Positions 38,101-49,639 of a stretch of 64,000 bases of DNA are shown in pieces. The notes beneath the pieces were generated by a model. It searched no databases and had not been told where the DNA came from. It saw only the letters and a program-made list of their open reading frames with translations. A program made the translations under genes and the position numbers. Source of the DNA: Vitellaria paradoxa (taxonomy: Eukaryota > Streptophyta > Magnoliopsida > Ericales > Sapotaceae); NCBI GenBank assembly GCA_019916065.1, contig CM034233.1:45200173-45264172 (forward strand), read 5' to 3'. Position 1 is the stretch's first letter, and each line of letters starts with the position of its first letter.

Positions 38101-38849
38101 ACACAAGGTCCTTATACACTCAACCTGAGCTAAGTTTCCTATTAAAATATGAACAAAACTCACTCATCACTATCTCACTCAAATTCACTATCTCACTCAA
38201 ATTCACCATCAACCAAACCAAAAAGGGCCAATATGCAAGTATAAATGTGCTAAGTCATGTATTTAAGCCAAAAAAATGCTCAAATTTTGAAAAATTTGAC
38301 AAATTTAGCACAAAGTGTCATCATGCGAACTCTACCCTCCAACCTAAACTAAACATTGTCCTCAATGTGAAAACTATGATGCATAAGTGGGTCTGTAGTG
38401 TGCAAAGTGAACATGATGATGAGCATGAAATAATAGCAACAAAAGGCACACATAAGAACATAGCACAAATTAAACCAAGCATGCACCCATTATTCAAGCC
38501 CCGTAAAGCATCACCCAAAACACCCCCAACCTAGATTCTATAGCACTCCCAACAACAGCAATTATATATAATGGAGTACCAAAATTGAAAGTGCAAGATT
38601 AAATAAAAATGAGAGGAAGGGTATTACCTTAAGAGTTTCCTTATTTGAAGAAAACAAAAGAAATTATTCAAAAGAAAAGGTTAGACATAAAATGAAATGA
38701 AAATATGACAAGAAAAAGGGTTAGTATGAAAGAAGAAATAAAAATAAAATAAAATAAATAAAGGAAGAGAATCAAACTAAAAAGAACAATGAAAATAGGA
38801 AAATGAAAAATCTAATTTACTATGTACAAATGGAATGAAGACAAAAGTG
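35137..38849 (-). other. Non-coding 3' internal region of element A, with PPT and a hairpin
   Basis: The polypurine tract next to the 3' LTR reads AAGTTGGGGGGGTG on the minus strand (35137-35150). A perfect inverted repeat TTGCTAG-TCC-CTAGCAA lies at 35156-35172. The rest is close to the equivalent region of element F (46826-48800): GGTCTCGTGAGGGTTTGCA, CATGGTCTCAAAGTGTCAAAA and the AATAGCACAGATGGCCTAGCAT-like segment. A pure pyrimidine tract occupies about 37467-37526. Open frames such as 38082-38534 on the plus strand have no domain and are not conserved in F. The copia solo LTR interrupts this region. Confidence 0.75.
35571..37052 (+). mobile_element. Copia-type solo LTR, TSD GGGTT
   Basis: The LTR is 35576-37047 (TGTTAGAGTTATATTTC ... 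GCTATAAAAACCAACA), flanked by GGGTT on both sides (35571-35575, 37048-37052). In element F the same place reads AAGGGTTCACACAT without interruption, so the insertion is certain. A TATA-like CTTTATAAATATC lies near 36841. TGTTAG..CAACA ends are common in copia elements, but no internal sequence remains to name the lineage. The open frame at 36921-37121 crosses the LTR end and is not a gene. Confidence 0.9.
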
Positions 38850-39057
38850 TTATCCAACACCCTCTCTATCCCATGCATCCACAAATGGTTTAAGAAATAA
38901 AATGTTCTCTGCGGGCCCACGAAGCACTAAATATGGATGCTTTTCAGGTGTAAAACACATTGAGGAATGAAAGGCCAAGTGAGGTTCTTGAAACCTTGGA
39001 TGTGGCCAAAGTGTAAGTGCAGGTATGGACATGGTGGGCTCAATTAGTCTCTCGACA

Positions 39058-39210
39058 CATGGATGTGGAAATGGTGGGTTCAATAAGTCTTTCAATGCCC
39101 AAGAAATCTATGGGTGTGGAAATGGTGGGCTCTAATGATCTCTCGACACCTAAGAAATCTACGGGCACATAAATGGTGGATTTGAATGATCTCTCAACAC
39201 CCAAAAAGTC
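39058..39210 (-). repeat. Three 51-bp tandem repeats in the element A ORF
   Basis: They encode DFLGVERSFKSTIYVPV, DFLGVERSLEPTISTPI and DFLGIERLIEPTISTSM. A fourth degenerate unit (CVERLIEPTMS) follows in another frame. Element B has one unit (NFLSVEGILEN), so the expansion occurred in A or its parent. Confidence 0.85.
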
Positions 39211-40242
39211 AATGCAAGCCTTCCCTATATCTACTACCTCTCCCCAATGATGGTCGGTCTCATAGTAGTCACTCACAATCCCTGTAATAAGACTCTCGGA
39301 TGGGGCTAAGTTAAGAGATAAGAGGTGTGCACCACTCTCAACCTCAACTGTGTAGTGAAGTGAACTAGGGTCAACCAACTCAATGATATGTTCCTTGGGC
39401 CATGTGACATTCAAATGCTCAGTTGGAGTCAAAGGACTCTCAATAAGGTTTGGGATGGTTAGGGTAGGTTGAGCATCAAGCTCGGTAGTAGGAAAGGATT
39501 GCATATCTCCCTGACTATCAGTAAGTGGTAGAGGGACATCCTAAATGGGAGAGTCCAAAGGGGAATGAGGAAGATGCTCATTCCAAATATTATCCCCAGT
39601 GTAGTTAGGGCAATTGTCCCACTCAGTGCCTATGGTAGTGCCTGAGGTTGATGACTCAATCATGCTTATTGTATACGTTAACTTAGAAAATTGCTTTGTG
39701 AGGTCATTTAAAGCCTGGTTCACTTTGTTATTGAAGCTCAACTGCTGTTGCATGAATTGATAAAAAGTGTCCTCCAATTGTGCATCATTAGGTTCACAAG
39801 GCCAATAATCCCAAGGTACCTAATGCTGGCTCTCAGTGTGTGGAACAAGGTTGGGACAGGCAAAATAATTGGTCTCTATGCATGTGCTACTTCTAAAGGA
39901 TGGATCATGAAGATCAAGTAAAATAGGAGTATATGGGGAAGGTTCGGTGTGGCTTTTAAGTGCATGAGATTCAAAACTAGGCGTAAGTCTTCCCTGTCGC
40001 CTGGTGTGTTTATAGAAAAATTCGAGGAATGACCATGCCTCACCCAGGGTAAGGTCAAGAAATTCCCTATCTAAGATTTTATCAAACGCTTGGTGTAACT
40101 CACCGGGTAGAGCATTATATAATATTGCTACAATGTCCACTAACTCTAATCCGTGACTTGGGAAAGTGACCAAAAATTTGTTAAATCTCTCCGAACATTT
40201 ATAAAATACTTCACCCCTCTTTTCATAAAAATTTTTTATTTG

Positions 40243-41809
40243 AAGGCTGACCGACCCTAAAAAGTGTTTGGGGTCTACCTCTCAAGTACAAGAGGGCAAT
40301 CATAGTTTTAAACTCAGTAAGTCCAAGGTTGAATTCATAGGGCCTAATGTTATTTAGTTTCTAGGATGTAAAAGAAATTCAAAAACCAAACGTAAGCAAA
40401 TTTTGAAGTTTGTTTGCTAAGTTCTAGGGTTTAGTAAAATTAAGGAAAAATTCAATTGTAACCAATTAAAGTTAAAATTAATAGGAATTTCAAATGTTTA
40501 AAGTGAATTAAATGAGATGGCAAGAAATTAAAAAAAAATTCAACAAAACAATTTTTAACTTCAAAATAATCAATTAGAACTAAAACTAGATTTGATTGCA
40601 GACTTATAATAATGAAGATCTTGATTCAACGTCAAGTCGAGGTAATTCACTACTTTGCCTTGGGATGTGTTTATTTAAATCTCGATTAGGGTTTAATTTG
40701 AAAAGTATTAAGAATATTTTAATCAAAGGTCAGTACCAGTGATCTCAAGCAGATATGGTCAAAGACCTTTGTTTCCGAAGGTTTTTCAATTAAACAAACA
40801 AGAAGTGAATTTAAATCCGATTTTTAATCCTATTCGAAAGAGTTTAAACAATTAGTCACGAAAATCCATACTAGTGATCTCAACCGAATATGGTTAAGGG
40901 TTTTCGGGTTCAAATGTTTTCAAAATAGATAAAAATGGGTTTGCGAAGGGTAGATCCCTTCACAAGAGGTTTTGCAACCTATGTGAAAGGACTATGAACA
41001 CCCCAAGGCATTTTCGTGAACTACCTTTTCTTGATTTGTTGAATCAAGATTAGGGTTTTACGCTACAACCATTTTAAACAACATAAAAACGATAAACAAA
41101 CATTCAATCATGCGATCTAACAATTGAAATAAGCAAGACATCATATTAAAGAGTGAAATGAAGTATAACTTACAATGTAACTTGTGTGTAAAAGAAAAGA
41201 TGAATCAACAACGCGACAATGAAGAATAAAGCTCCAAAAGCATCCATCAACAAAACTTTTTTTAAAACGTAAGAACACTCTCAAGCTTAATTTAAATCTG
41301 ATCTAACTCTCAAAGTATTTGTGAAATCTTCAAAGGAGGCCCCCATCTTGATGGCCGTGCAATGGGTCCTTATAAAGATGTAAAGAAACCCTAGAAGAGG
41401 AGCTTCTCACGCGGGCTGAAAAAGGGCACGGTGGTCCCGACCGTCTGGAGGGGGGTCGGGACCACAGAAAGCTAATTCTTCAATTCTTGTACACTGTGGT
41501 CCTAACCATCTAGAGGTGATGGTTGGGACCCTTTTGAATCTCTTGATTTGCTTCTCTTCCTCCTTTAGGTTGGGTCTTGGGGCTAGTCTTTTCCATTAAA
41601 GGTGAGGTTTGAACCATGACTTTTTCTTCTTCCTCTTAGCCCTTTCCATAGCTATAAACTTTGATTTCCTTGCCCTTTTCCCTGTAATTGGAAAAATAAA
41701 AGTATAAGTAATAAAATAACACTAAAACTTTAACTTTACTTATTCCAATGCATTAATACGTGTTGAATTAGGGAGTTTGTAATTACACTTTTCAAGTGTA
41801 ATCAAAGGC
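40243..41809 (-). mobile_element. Athila-family solo LTR inside gag of element A, TSD AAGGC
   Basis: The LTR is 40248-41804 (TGACCGACCCTAAAAAGTG ... TTCAAGTGTAATCA), flanked by AAGGC at 40243-40247 and 41805-41809. Gag of element A continues across it. It is related to LTR A but clearly diverged. It carries the palindromic module (41428-41467, a second half-copy at 41505-41545), a TATA box (CTTATAAAG at 41369-41376, read on the minus strand) and two ACCAGTGATCTCAA/ACTAGTGATCTCAA repeats (about 40735 and 40868). Confidence 0.9.
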
Positions 41810-42394
41810 CATGGGTGAAGGTTTGATGAATAGGGAAGAAATGTTCAATAAAAGCTTGACAAAATTGCTCCCAAGTATAGACCCATTCACTAGCAGCATA
41901 ACACCAGTCACCAGCCACACTTTGCAATGATAAAGGGCAAAACATGAACCTAAGTCACTCACTCTTTCTAACATCATCACATAAACCACACGCTGCCTCA
42001 AACCTATCAAGGTGAAGACATGGGTCTTCCTCCTCATGCCCGAAGAATTGGGGTAATTGGTGATAGGTCTCTAATGTATTGTCATATCCAAATTGGTCAC
42101 TTAGAGACTCTATGTAGGCTTGGGCATCAAAAGGACCATGAGTTAAGTCACCAAAACCAATATCCATGATAAGAAAGCAAAAAAAAAAAAAAAATGAAAA
42201 CAGAATGAAAGAAAAAAAATTACATTAAAATGCAACCTAAATTAATTAACATGGAAGCTAGATTAGATGATATGCAAATGAACATGTTACAATGCAAAAG
42301 AAAGAAAACTACTAATAAAGAAATGGAGGAAAGGAACAATTCACCTAATTTCTTAAGTGAACTCCTCTTAACTCCCAAGTCTAGCGCTTAGTTG

Positions 42395-42421
42395 CCCTCC
42401 CCAGCAATGGTGCTAAAAACT
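42395..42421 (-). other. Primer-binding site of element A
   Basis: The minus strand reads AGTTTTTAGCACCATTGCTGG, aligned with AGTTTTTGGCGCCGTTGCCGG in element F. It lies directly beside the LTR start TGACTGACCCTG at 42422. The mismatches are mostly of the G-to-A and C-to-T type. The stretch 42168-42394 is the untranslated leader of A. Confidence 0.7.
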
Positions 42422-42639
42422 TGACTGACCCTGAAATGTGTTTGGATTCTACCTCTCAAGTGCAAGAGGGCAGTCGTAGCTTTAAACTCGGTGAGTTCGA
42501 GGTCAAATCCACAGGGAGGGCTTTCTTAAAAGCTCTAGACTTGTTCTCTTCGTTAGTAGGTGAACCTAAATTAATTTAAACTAGTTTTGGATTTATAGGA
42601 TGTCTGAGAATGGTTAGGTTGAGAATGATGGAGTGAAGG
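42422..42639 (-). repeat. 5' LTR of element A, first segment
   Basis: TGACTGACCCTGAAATGTG onward is nearly identical to 33301-33515 of the left LTR. It is interrupted at GAGTGAAGG by the Tekay-like solo LTR and resumes at 59854 (GAAGGAATTGTGATATT), then is interrupted again at 59960. The remainder lies outside the window. Confidence 0.9.
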
Positions 42640-45034
42640 TGTAATACCCTGGACTTTGTATTAATGTAAGTATATGGTTTCGATGTGTTTTGGAAGTTAA
42701 GATATGGTAATTTAGTGGTATGGATCATTAATGGTGTTTAGAGCTGAGAACTTTGAAGGAAATGGGGGTATACAGTCAAAAGTGACATTTTAGCCAAGTG
42801 CTGGAAAATGGGGGGAACCTTGGGCGCCCACCTGAAAAGAGTGTGTGCACCCAAGGTCTTGGGTGCCCACCTGAGAAAAGCTTGGGCACCCAAGGCACGG
42901 TGGATTTGACAGACAAGTGTTGCTCTGCCACCTATATTAGGGCTAGGGGGATGGAAAAATCTGGAAGACACTATTTGGAGATTAAAATATTGGTTTTATA
43001 TATATATATATATATTAGTGTGTATAATGTAAGAGAGAGAGAGAGAAGTGGGTTGGAGAAGAAGAAACCGAGTAAGAAGCAAAGGGGAAGAACAAAGAAG
43101 AACAAAGAAGGAACCGGGTAGAGATTTCAAGGTAGGTCTTTCTACCCTTCATGAAAACTATATTCCTTTTGCAAGATGGTGATTAGAACCCTAAGAAAAC
43201 TTCCTATATAATTTATTTGTAGTTTTGATCGAGGAGGGAAGAGATTGAGTCAATCAAAGTTTGAGGGTTTGGAAGCTCAAGACACCTTCATGTTAATCTA
43301 TCTTCTTACCACTTGAGGTAGGGATTTAATGCCTCATTCTTACATATGTGTGGTGTAACAAGGAGTAGATTACCATTAAAAAAACCCTCTTTAAGTGTTG
43401 GTTTCATGTATGGAAGGAAATGGGAGTTATACACATGTCTATATATGTATAGGTTGAGAGAGTGAAAGTAGTGCTTTGATATATAACTTGACTTGTGGTT
43501 GATGAAAACTCAAATTTTTGATTTTGTTTGAAGCCTAAGATCCTTGGGTTGATGTTAGAAACTTGAAACTTGAGGTATTTTTACATGAACATGGTCAATT
43601 TGAGGTCCCAAGAGTGAAAAACCATGAAACTAGAAAACAGGGCATGAAACCCAAAACATGGTCCAGGCTGTGGGCGCACGAGGGGGACACAATCGGGTGC
43701 CCAAGCCCCTTGGGTGCCCAAGAAATTAATGCATGAGTGCCCAAGCCACTTGGGCGCACGGCTGAGTGTCAGCTTGGGCGCCCACCGAGCCTAGGTCACT
43801 TTTCTGACATTGTTTAGTTTAGCCTTCTACTTTGGGCATATGGAAGAGTTGGTAACTTGTTTTCACATGAAACTTTTACTTGATTAATTTTATTAATTTA
43901 AAAAGGGAAATGAGCTTTAAAAAGTGATTAAGGGTTGATTATCTTAAACCTATGGGATTTAACTTGTAAGAGTGAATGAATGCTATCTTGAATGAAATGA
44001 ATTGGAAGCGTATGTTTATAATTTTGGTAAATGTGGAATGCTTAATATGGTTTGATCAATGCGATATGAAATAAGCTATGGAATGAACCATAACATTGAC
44101 ATCTTTGTTGAATGGTATATATATTGATAAATGTTAAATGTTTAATAAGGTTGATCAATGTCGATATGTGATGAATCTTGGGATGAACCGAAAAGTGAAC
44201 TTTTGTTAACAAATGATGGTAATTCAATGAGGCTTGGATTAAATAAAATGAAGAGATGAAATGAGTTGTGCTACATGATGAAATGGAATGTGGTTATGCG
44301 TGTTGGAAAGTGATGGTGATGAATGTGAATTGTGATTGATGAGTATTGAATGTGATGAATGATTGGTTATGTATGATGGGGGCCGTGGTGGGGTGCGGTA
44401 AATAGGAAAGGTTTAGAGAGTACCCTCGGGTTGAAAGTCCCGGAACTTGTGCAGGGTTTGGTGCCAATGCCAGTGGATTAGTAGCCCACAACATTGTGTG
44501 TGTTTTGGCTCCTTGTGGCCCTGGACTGTGATCCTAAACGACGACGTCGGTTTATCGTTTCCGTTGGGTGTTGGCCCATAAAAGACAATATTGTGGATGC
44601 ACCCAACCCCCGAGGGTTGTGTGGTTATGGCTATGTGATTGATTAATGAAATGATGGTACTGTAGATGTGATTTCATGATTGAATGATGAACAAATGTAA
44701 TGTGGATGTGGATATGTGATTGAATGTTGAATAAGTGATAATGTGATATGGAATATGGTTGGATACAAAGTTGGGAAATTTAATAATGGAGAATAATTAG
44801 AATTGAATACTACTCTATGATGTCATTGAATGAAGATAAATATTGTAAATATGATTATTTGGTCGGCTTGATTAAACATCTAAGAGATAATTGAAATGTG
44901 GTTTGAACCAATGAATGAAATTTTCAAAGGTTAAGTATTAATTGGAATTAAATCCTTCTTATGATATTGTGGTTTAAAAATTTATATATTCTAAATTGGT
45001 TATTTAGTTATGTTGATAAATTGTTGTGGCTCTA

Positions 45035-46825
45035 TGACCGCTCTTAGAAAGTGCGTCTAAATTAACCTCCAAGTGCAAGGGTGTGTGGTGTAGTTTTAAC
45101 TCGGTGAGTCCGAGGTCGAATTCACAGGGAGCCTATGATATTTAGTTTCTAGGTTAAAATGGAAATCCTAAATTTGAATGTAAACTAAGTTGTAGATTAA
45201 TTAAAACTAATTCCTAAGGTTTTGCAAATTTAAAATTCAAATTAAAACAACTTAACAACCTATTAACAAAATTTTAGCAATTTAATTTTTGATTTTTGAT
45301 TTCAAGGAATTAAATATTAGCTAAAAAGGATTTTTTTTTTCTAATTTAAATACGCTTTAAAATAGTCTAAACTAAAAACTACAATGTAAATACTTTAATT
45401 AAATCAAACAAAGACAATTCGATTAAGAAGAAATAAATTTAAGAAGTCCTTGATCCAACTATCAATTCCGGGTAGTTTACGTCTTCACTATGGGATGAGT
45501 TGTAATACTTGCGTTAAAACCTAAATTAAGATTTGTTCGAAAATTATTGAGAAAGTTTTAATCAAAAGCTTTTACCAGTGATTACAGAGAATGTAGTCAA
45601 AAACTTTTGTTTTCGAAGGGTTTTCAAACAATCCTATTCGAATTCGGATTCAAACCCAATTCTTCTAGTTTATCCAAAATTATTAAGAAAATTTTAATCG
45701 AAAACCTTTACCAGTGATTACAGAGAATATAGTCAAAGGTTTTCGTTTTCGAATGTTTCTGAAATAAACTAATTCAAATTAGGATTCAAAATCTGAATTT
45801 TCAGTTCTTCAAAATTATTAAGAAAATTTTAATCGAAAACCTTTACCAGTGATTACAGAGAATATAGTCAAAGGTTTTCGTTTTCGAAAGTTTTTGAAGG
45901 AACTGAATCAGGTTTTAAAAAGTGTAGATCCCTACGCATGAGCTTTCGCAAACCATGCGAAGGGTCTACGCAAACGTCTCAAAGTTGTAGACCCCTACGC
46001 ATGAGCTTTCGCAACGCTGCGAATGGTCTACGTACATCCCATAGATTAGAGTAAACACCATTTCTTGATTCGTTGAATCAAGATCTAGGGTTTCTACGCT
46101 AGCATGCTTGTAAACGAAACAAATATATTCATCGAAGACATATTTAATGGATTCGCTAAATCAAACAATGAAACAAGATTACTAAACGACTAAATCAAAA
46201 CTAAACATGCGAAATCAATCAAACCTCTATTTCAAATATTCAAATAATATCATTAATCTAAGGAAGAATTGTAACGTACTCAGAAACAAACTTCGAAATA
46301 AAACTCTGAATAGTAACTGCTGAAACGAATGCGATGAAAGCTCCGAAACCACGTAAGAACATCAACGTAAGCAAAACAAACCCTCAAAAATTTCTAGACG
46401 AATGAAAAAAATATAGAGAAAAGAAGAAGAAGAGTCCCTTCCAGTCGGCCCTTAAGCAGTCTTTTTATATCTTGTAAAAGAAACCCTAAAACTTTAAATT
46501 GCCCGTGCGACGATCCACCATACTGTGGTTCGGACCGTGCGCCAGGTGGTCCAGACCCCAGAAGCCTTGTTTTCTGCACTTTTGCTCCTCATTTGCCGCT
46601 AAGTCCTTGGGGTACTCCGGGCCATCCTGAACAAAGTTGGTTCAATATCCTCCCCTTCATCTTCAAAGTCATTATCTTCTTCATTTAATTCACCGTTTTC
46701 CCTGCAATTAAGAAAACAAACCTTATAAGTGACAAAATAATGATAATTCTTCAAAATAAAGTACTCAATTACCTTAATAACCATGAAAACGTGGGGTTTG
46801 TAATTACACTTTTTAAGTGTAATCA
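45035..46825 (-). repeat. 3' LTR of element F
   Basis: It starts TGACCGCTCTTAGAAAGTG and ends TTACACTTTTTAAGTGTAATCA (plus-strand notation). A roughly 135-bp unit with ACCAGTGATTACAGAGAATATAGTCAAAGG (split) is repeated three times at about 45536-45900. Two GTAGACCC-CTACGCATGAG segments (45925-46035), the palindrome CTTGATTCGTTGAATCAAG (46063-46081), a TATA box (ATATAAAAAG on the minus strand, 46461-46470) and a palindromic module (46523-46561) follow. No gene is supported in it. Confidence 0.92.
46523..46561 (-). promoter_or_regulatory. Palindromic GGTCCGGACC module of LTR F (3' copy)
   Basis: CTGTGGTTCGGACCGTGCGC followed by CAGGTGGTCCAGACCCCAG. The 5' LTR copy (59058-59096) is closer to the consensus: CTGTGGTCCGGACTGTG..AGGTGGTCCGGACCACAG. 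Changes between the two copies are mostly C-to-T or G-to-A type. It sits about 55 bp upstream of the TATA box. Confidence 0.55.
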
Positions 46826-48804
46826 CACCCACCAACTTGAACGTTGCTAGTCCCTAGCAATGCCCTTTATTAAAATGAAATGCAACTACCATCCTATTTC
46901 TCTTTTCATTGGAAACACGGCTACACTTAACTACGTGCAGCAAGCCCTTTAAACCCCTAGGTTCCCCCTAGTGGACGAGTAAGGTCTCGTGAGGGTTTGC
47001 AGTGAATCTACCCACAAAATTCTATGGCATGGTCTCAAAGTGTCAAAAAGTGATCAAGATCAAAGATGAATTAAGTTCAAGCTCAACAAGTCACAAAACC
47101 CAGATATCATTTGTAATTCCCAAGTGCTAAGCATTAATGCATGGACTATCAAAATAGAAAGAGCATGTGTGTTAAATTGTTTCATTCATTCAACAAGGTT
47201 GCAAGAGCATAAATAGAGCTAGGTTTTGACTTCAAATGCTCACAAGGTACCACTCATAAAAAAAAGAATTCACTCATCAAGGGTTCACACATCCCTATTA
47301 GCATATAATGCTATCCTAGTTGCACATAACCCCACAAATAAGTAAGTGAACTGAAATGAAATTCAAAATGGACAGCTCATAACCATGTTCCAATGCAAAT
47401 GTAAGAGATCACACCACACAACCTACATAAGACCACTACATGCACAATACAAGAGTTGCTTGCTTAGAATCCACTAGGTCTTTGTTTTGGTTGTAACTTG
47501 GCCAAGGGTAATGGTTAACAGTGGAGGATATGAAAATCAAAGCACATGTCTTGGGATAAAGATGCTCAAGTGCGCACAAGTCCCAAACTACCCAATTCCT
47601 TTCCAAACCCAACAAGAAGCTTATTCACAAACTAACAAACGACTCATGGGACATTCTCAATAATCACAATCCAATGCACACGTCCCAGAATTACACGAAC
47701 AAAAAGAAATGGCAAACTTTTTTTTTCAATAATGAAAATACATCAGCTAGATTCTCCACCCAATATTTCCTCTCAATATGCTCTTAAAAATTTCCATTCC
47801 CAACCCCCATTCACATCATTGACATTAAGGCGCTTTCACAACCCAAGACATGTGAGGGTAAGGTTAAAAGTGTGTGAATAAAGCTAAGGGATAATATATG
47901 AGGTGAGAACCAAGAAAAATATATATAAATATGTCACACACTTTATTTAAAAGGCTTCAAGTTGGTTCCTAGGAATAATTCATAACCAAGAAAGGATAAA
48001 GAGGCCCAACAATAGCACAGATGGCCTAGCATCATGTTCAAAGCTTGCAACAACTCATAATATGCCAAGTGAAACTAATGCAAGTGTGTGTGATGCAATT
48101 GGTGCATTGGAAACCAAAGTGAAGAATAAAAGAGCTGTGATTATGTGCAACCTCTCAAGAAAAGAATAATAGGCTCAAAATCTTACCATTAAGGGGTATA
48201 AGTCTCCACCTAGTCCAAGAATGCTCAATTAACCAGTGTTAAACAAAATTAACTCCTAAGCACATAAACTCTTCTCTATGATAGTCAAAAGTGCACAAGG
48301 TAATTATACAATCAACTTGAACTAGGTTTCCTATTAATGCTTGAACAAGACTCACTCATCACTCGTTCACTCAATTCCACATTCAACCAAACCAAAAGGG
48401 TGGACATATAGGTACAAATGTGCTAAATTCATGTATTTATGCTTAAAGATGCTAAAAAAAAAATTTAATTTTTGTAATTTTGGCACAAAAGGTCATCATG
48501 CGAACCCTACCCCACAACTTAAATTCACATTATCCTCAATGTGCGAACCATGATGCATATGTGGGTTTGTAGTGTGCAATAGTGAGCATGATGATGAGCA
48601 TGAAACAATAACAACAAAGGCACAAATAAGCATAAAGCACAAATTAAACCAAGCATGCACCCATTATTCAAGTCACTAAAAAGGCAACCAATATACCCCC
48701 CAACTTAAATGCAAGTGACTCATAATATACATGTACAAAGTGAACTAATACTAAGAGGAGCGGAATGAAAAGTAACAGAATAAAATAAATAGTAAGGTCA
48801 AGAG
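46826..48804 (-). other. Non-coding 3' internal region of element F
   Basis: It begins with the polypurine tract (AAGTTGGTGGGTG on the minus strand, 46826-46838) and the perfect hairpin TTGCTAG-TCC-CTAGCAA (46844-46860). The region is conserved with element A (35137-38640) although it has no long open frame, which suggests packaging, dimerisation or priming functions, or simply shared descent. The open frame at 48341-48553 on the plus strand has no domain. Confidence 0.7.
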
Positions 48805-49438
48805 TTACCTTAAGTTGGCTTCAAATGTAGCTAAGGCTTCACGAAAATCAAAAAGAGATTGCAAAGAAATGCCAAAATCATCATGATCAGATTCATTAGC
48901 ATTGTCAGCACTCGCAGCTCCAATCTCACTGTTAGCACTCGAACCCTCAAAGATTGTCAATGGAGACATATCCTGATATCCCATCTCAAATTCAAAGTTA
49001 ATGTTGGTGTCTGTGTCGTAAGTGGGTGCATCAGGCCAATCAATTGGGATCGTGATTTCAGTCCACTCCATATCTAAAAGAAGTTGAAAGTCAACCTCAT
49101 CCCACCATTGTCCCTCAAGAAGTTGGTTAGGGTCTATATGAACAAAGGGGGGGGAATATAAGTGATAGTGGCAAAGAATTACTCTCAATAAAACACTCAT
49201 TCGGCCATGATTCCACGTCATCGTCCGACTGGTCAGAATCACTCTCCTCACTGTATATATAAGGTGAATTCTCCCACTTACGTTTCCTTCCAATTAAAAT
49301 GTTAGCGTTGAACACTGGATTATTAATATCAACAGTAGGACTAGTCATGATGAACCTATGCTTACAGCAGAGATAAGACAATATATTTAAGAACATAGAT
49401 GATAATGCTAGAAACCATAAGAGGATAATCATAAGCAA
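48805..49438 (-). pseudogene. Extra ORF X2 of element F (acidic protein, frameshifted)
   Basis: A likely start is MTSPTVDINNPVFN (49348). The protein continues through a Lys/Arg patch (GRKRKWENSPY) and a Ser/Asp/Glu-rich part (YSEESDSDQSDDDVESWP) to SLPLSLIFPP; then a run of nine G (plus strand, 49147-49155) breaks the frame, which resumes at FVHIDPNQLLEGQWWDEVDF and ends FDFREALATFEANLR (48805). Upstream in the same frame a hydrophobic stretch (MLMIILLWFLALSSMFLNIL, from 49438) could be a membrane segment if translation starts there. The acidic composition and the RKRK patch suggest a nuclear protein, but no known domain is recognised. It stands where Athila elements often carry an env-like ORF. 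Confidence 0.5.
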
Positions 49439-49639
49439 GAAAGATAAAAAGACATCAAAAGAAATAACTAAACAAAAATTAACTGCACAACTATCACATC
49501 AGACATATTTCAAATCCCAAAAACCAAAATAAAAAGTATAAATTTTTTAAGTTTTAGGATTATCAAATAACAATGTGCAAACCTAGTCCTAAACTCCCAA
49601 AAAGAAAATAAAACCAAAAAGAAATACAACATCGTCCCT

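Larger units (their letters stand above)
38850..42167 (-). pseudogene. Gag-like ORF of element A with conserved FLKPF C-terminal domain, broken
   Basis: It starts MDIGFGDLTHGPFDAQAYIE (42167), then LPQFFGHEEEDPCLHLDRFE and AGDWCYAASEWVYTWEQF; it is cut by a solo LTR (40248-41804) and continues EVFYKCSERFNKF, TFPSHGLELVDIVAILYNAL and ELHQAFDKILDREFLDL (to about 39900). The rest has no zinc knuckle. Readable parts are a Gln-rich helix (MEDTFYQFMQQQLSFNNKV, 39720-39777), TTELDAQPTLTIP, ESGAHLLSLNLAPSES, GEVVDIGKACIDFLGVER, three 17-residue repeats, and after a frame change the end GPAENILFLKPFVDAWDREG (stop at 38850). Each of these blocks has a counterpart in element B. A few stops and frameshifts break it. 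The C-terminal domain is not one I recognise. Confidence 0.8.

Noticed and set aside
38082..38534. 150-residue open frame on the plus strand
   Set aside because: It lies antisense in the non-coding region of element A, has a low-complexity repeat (SLKFTI twice) and is not open in element F at the matching place.
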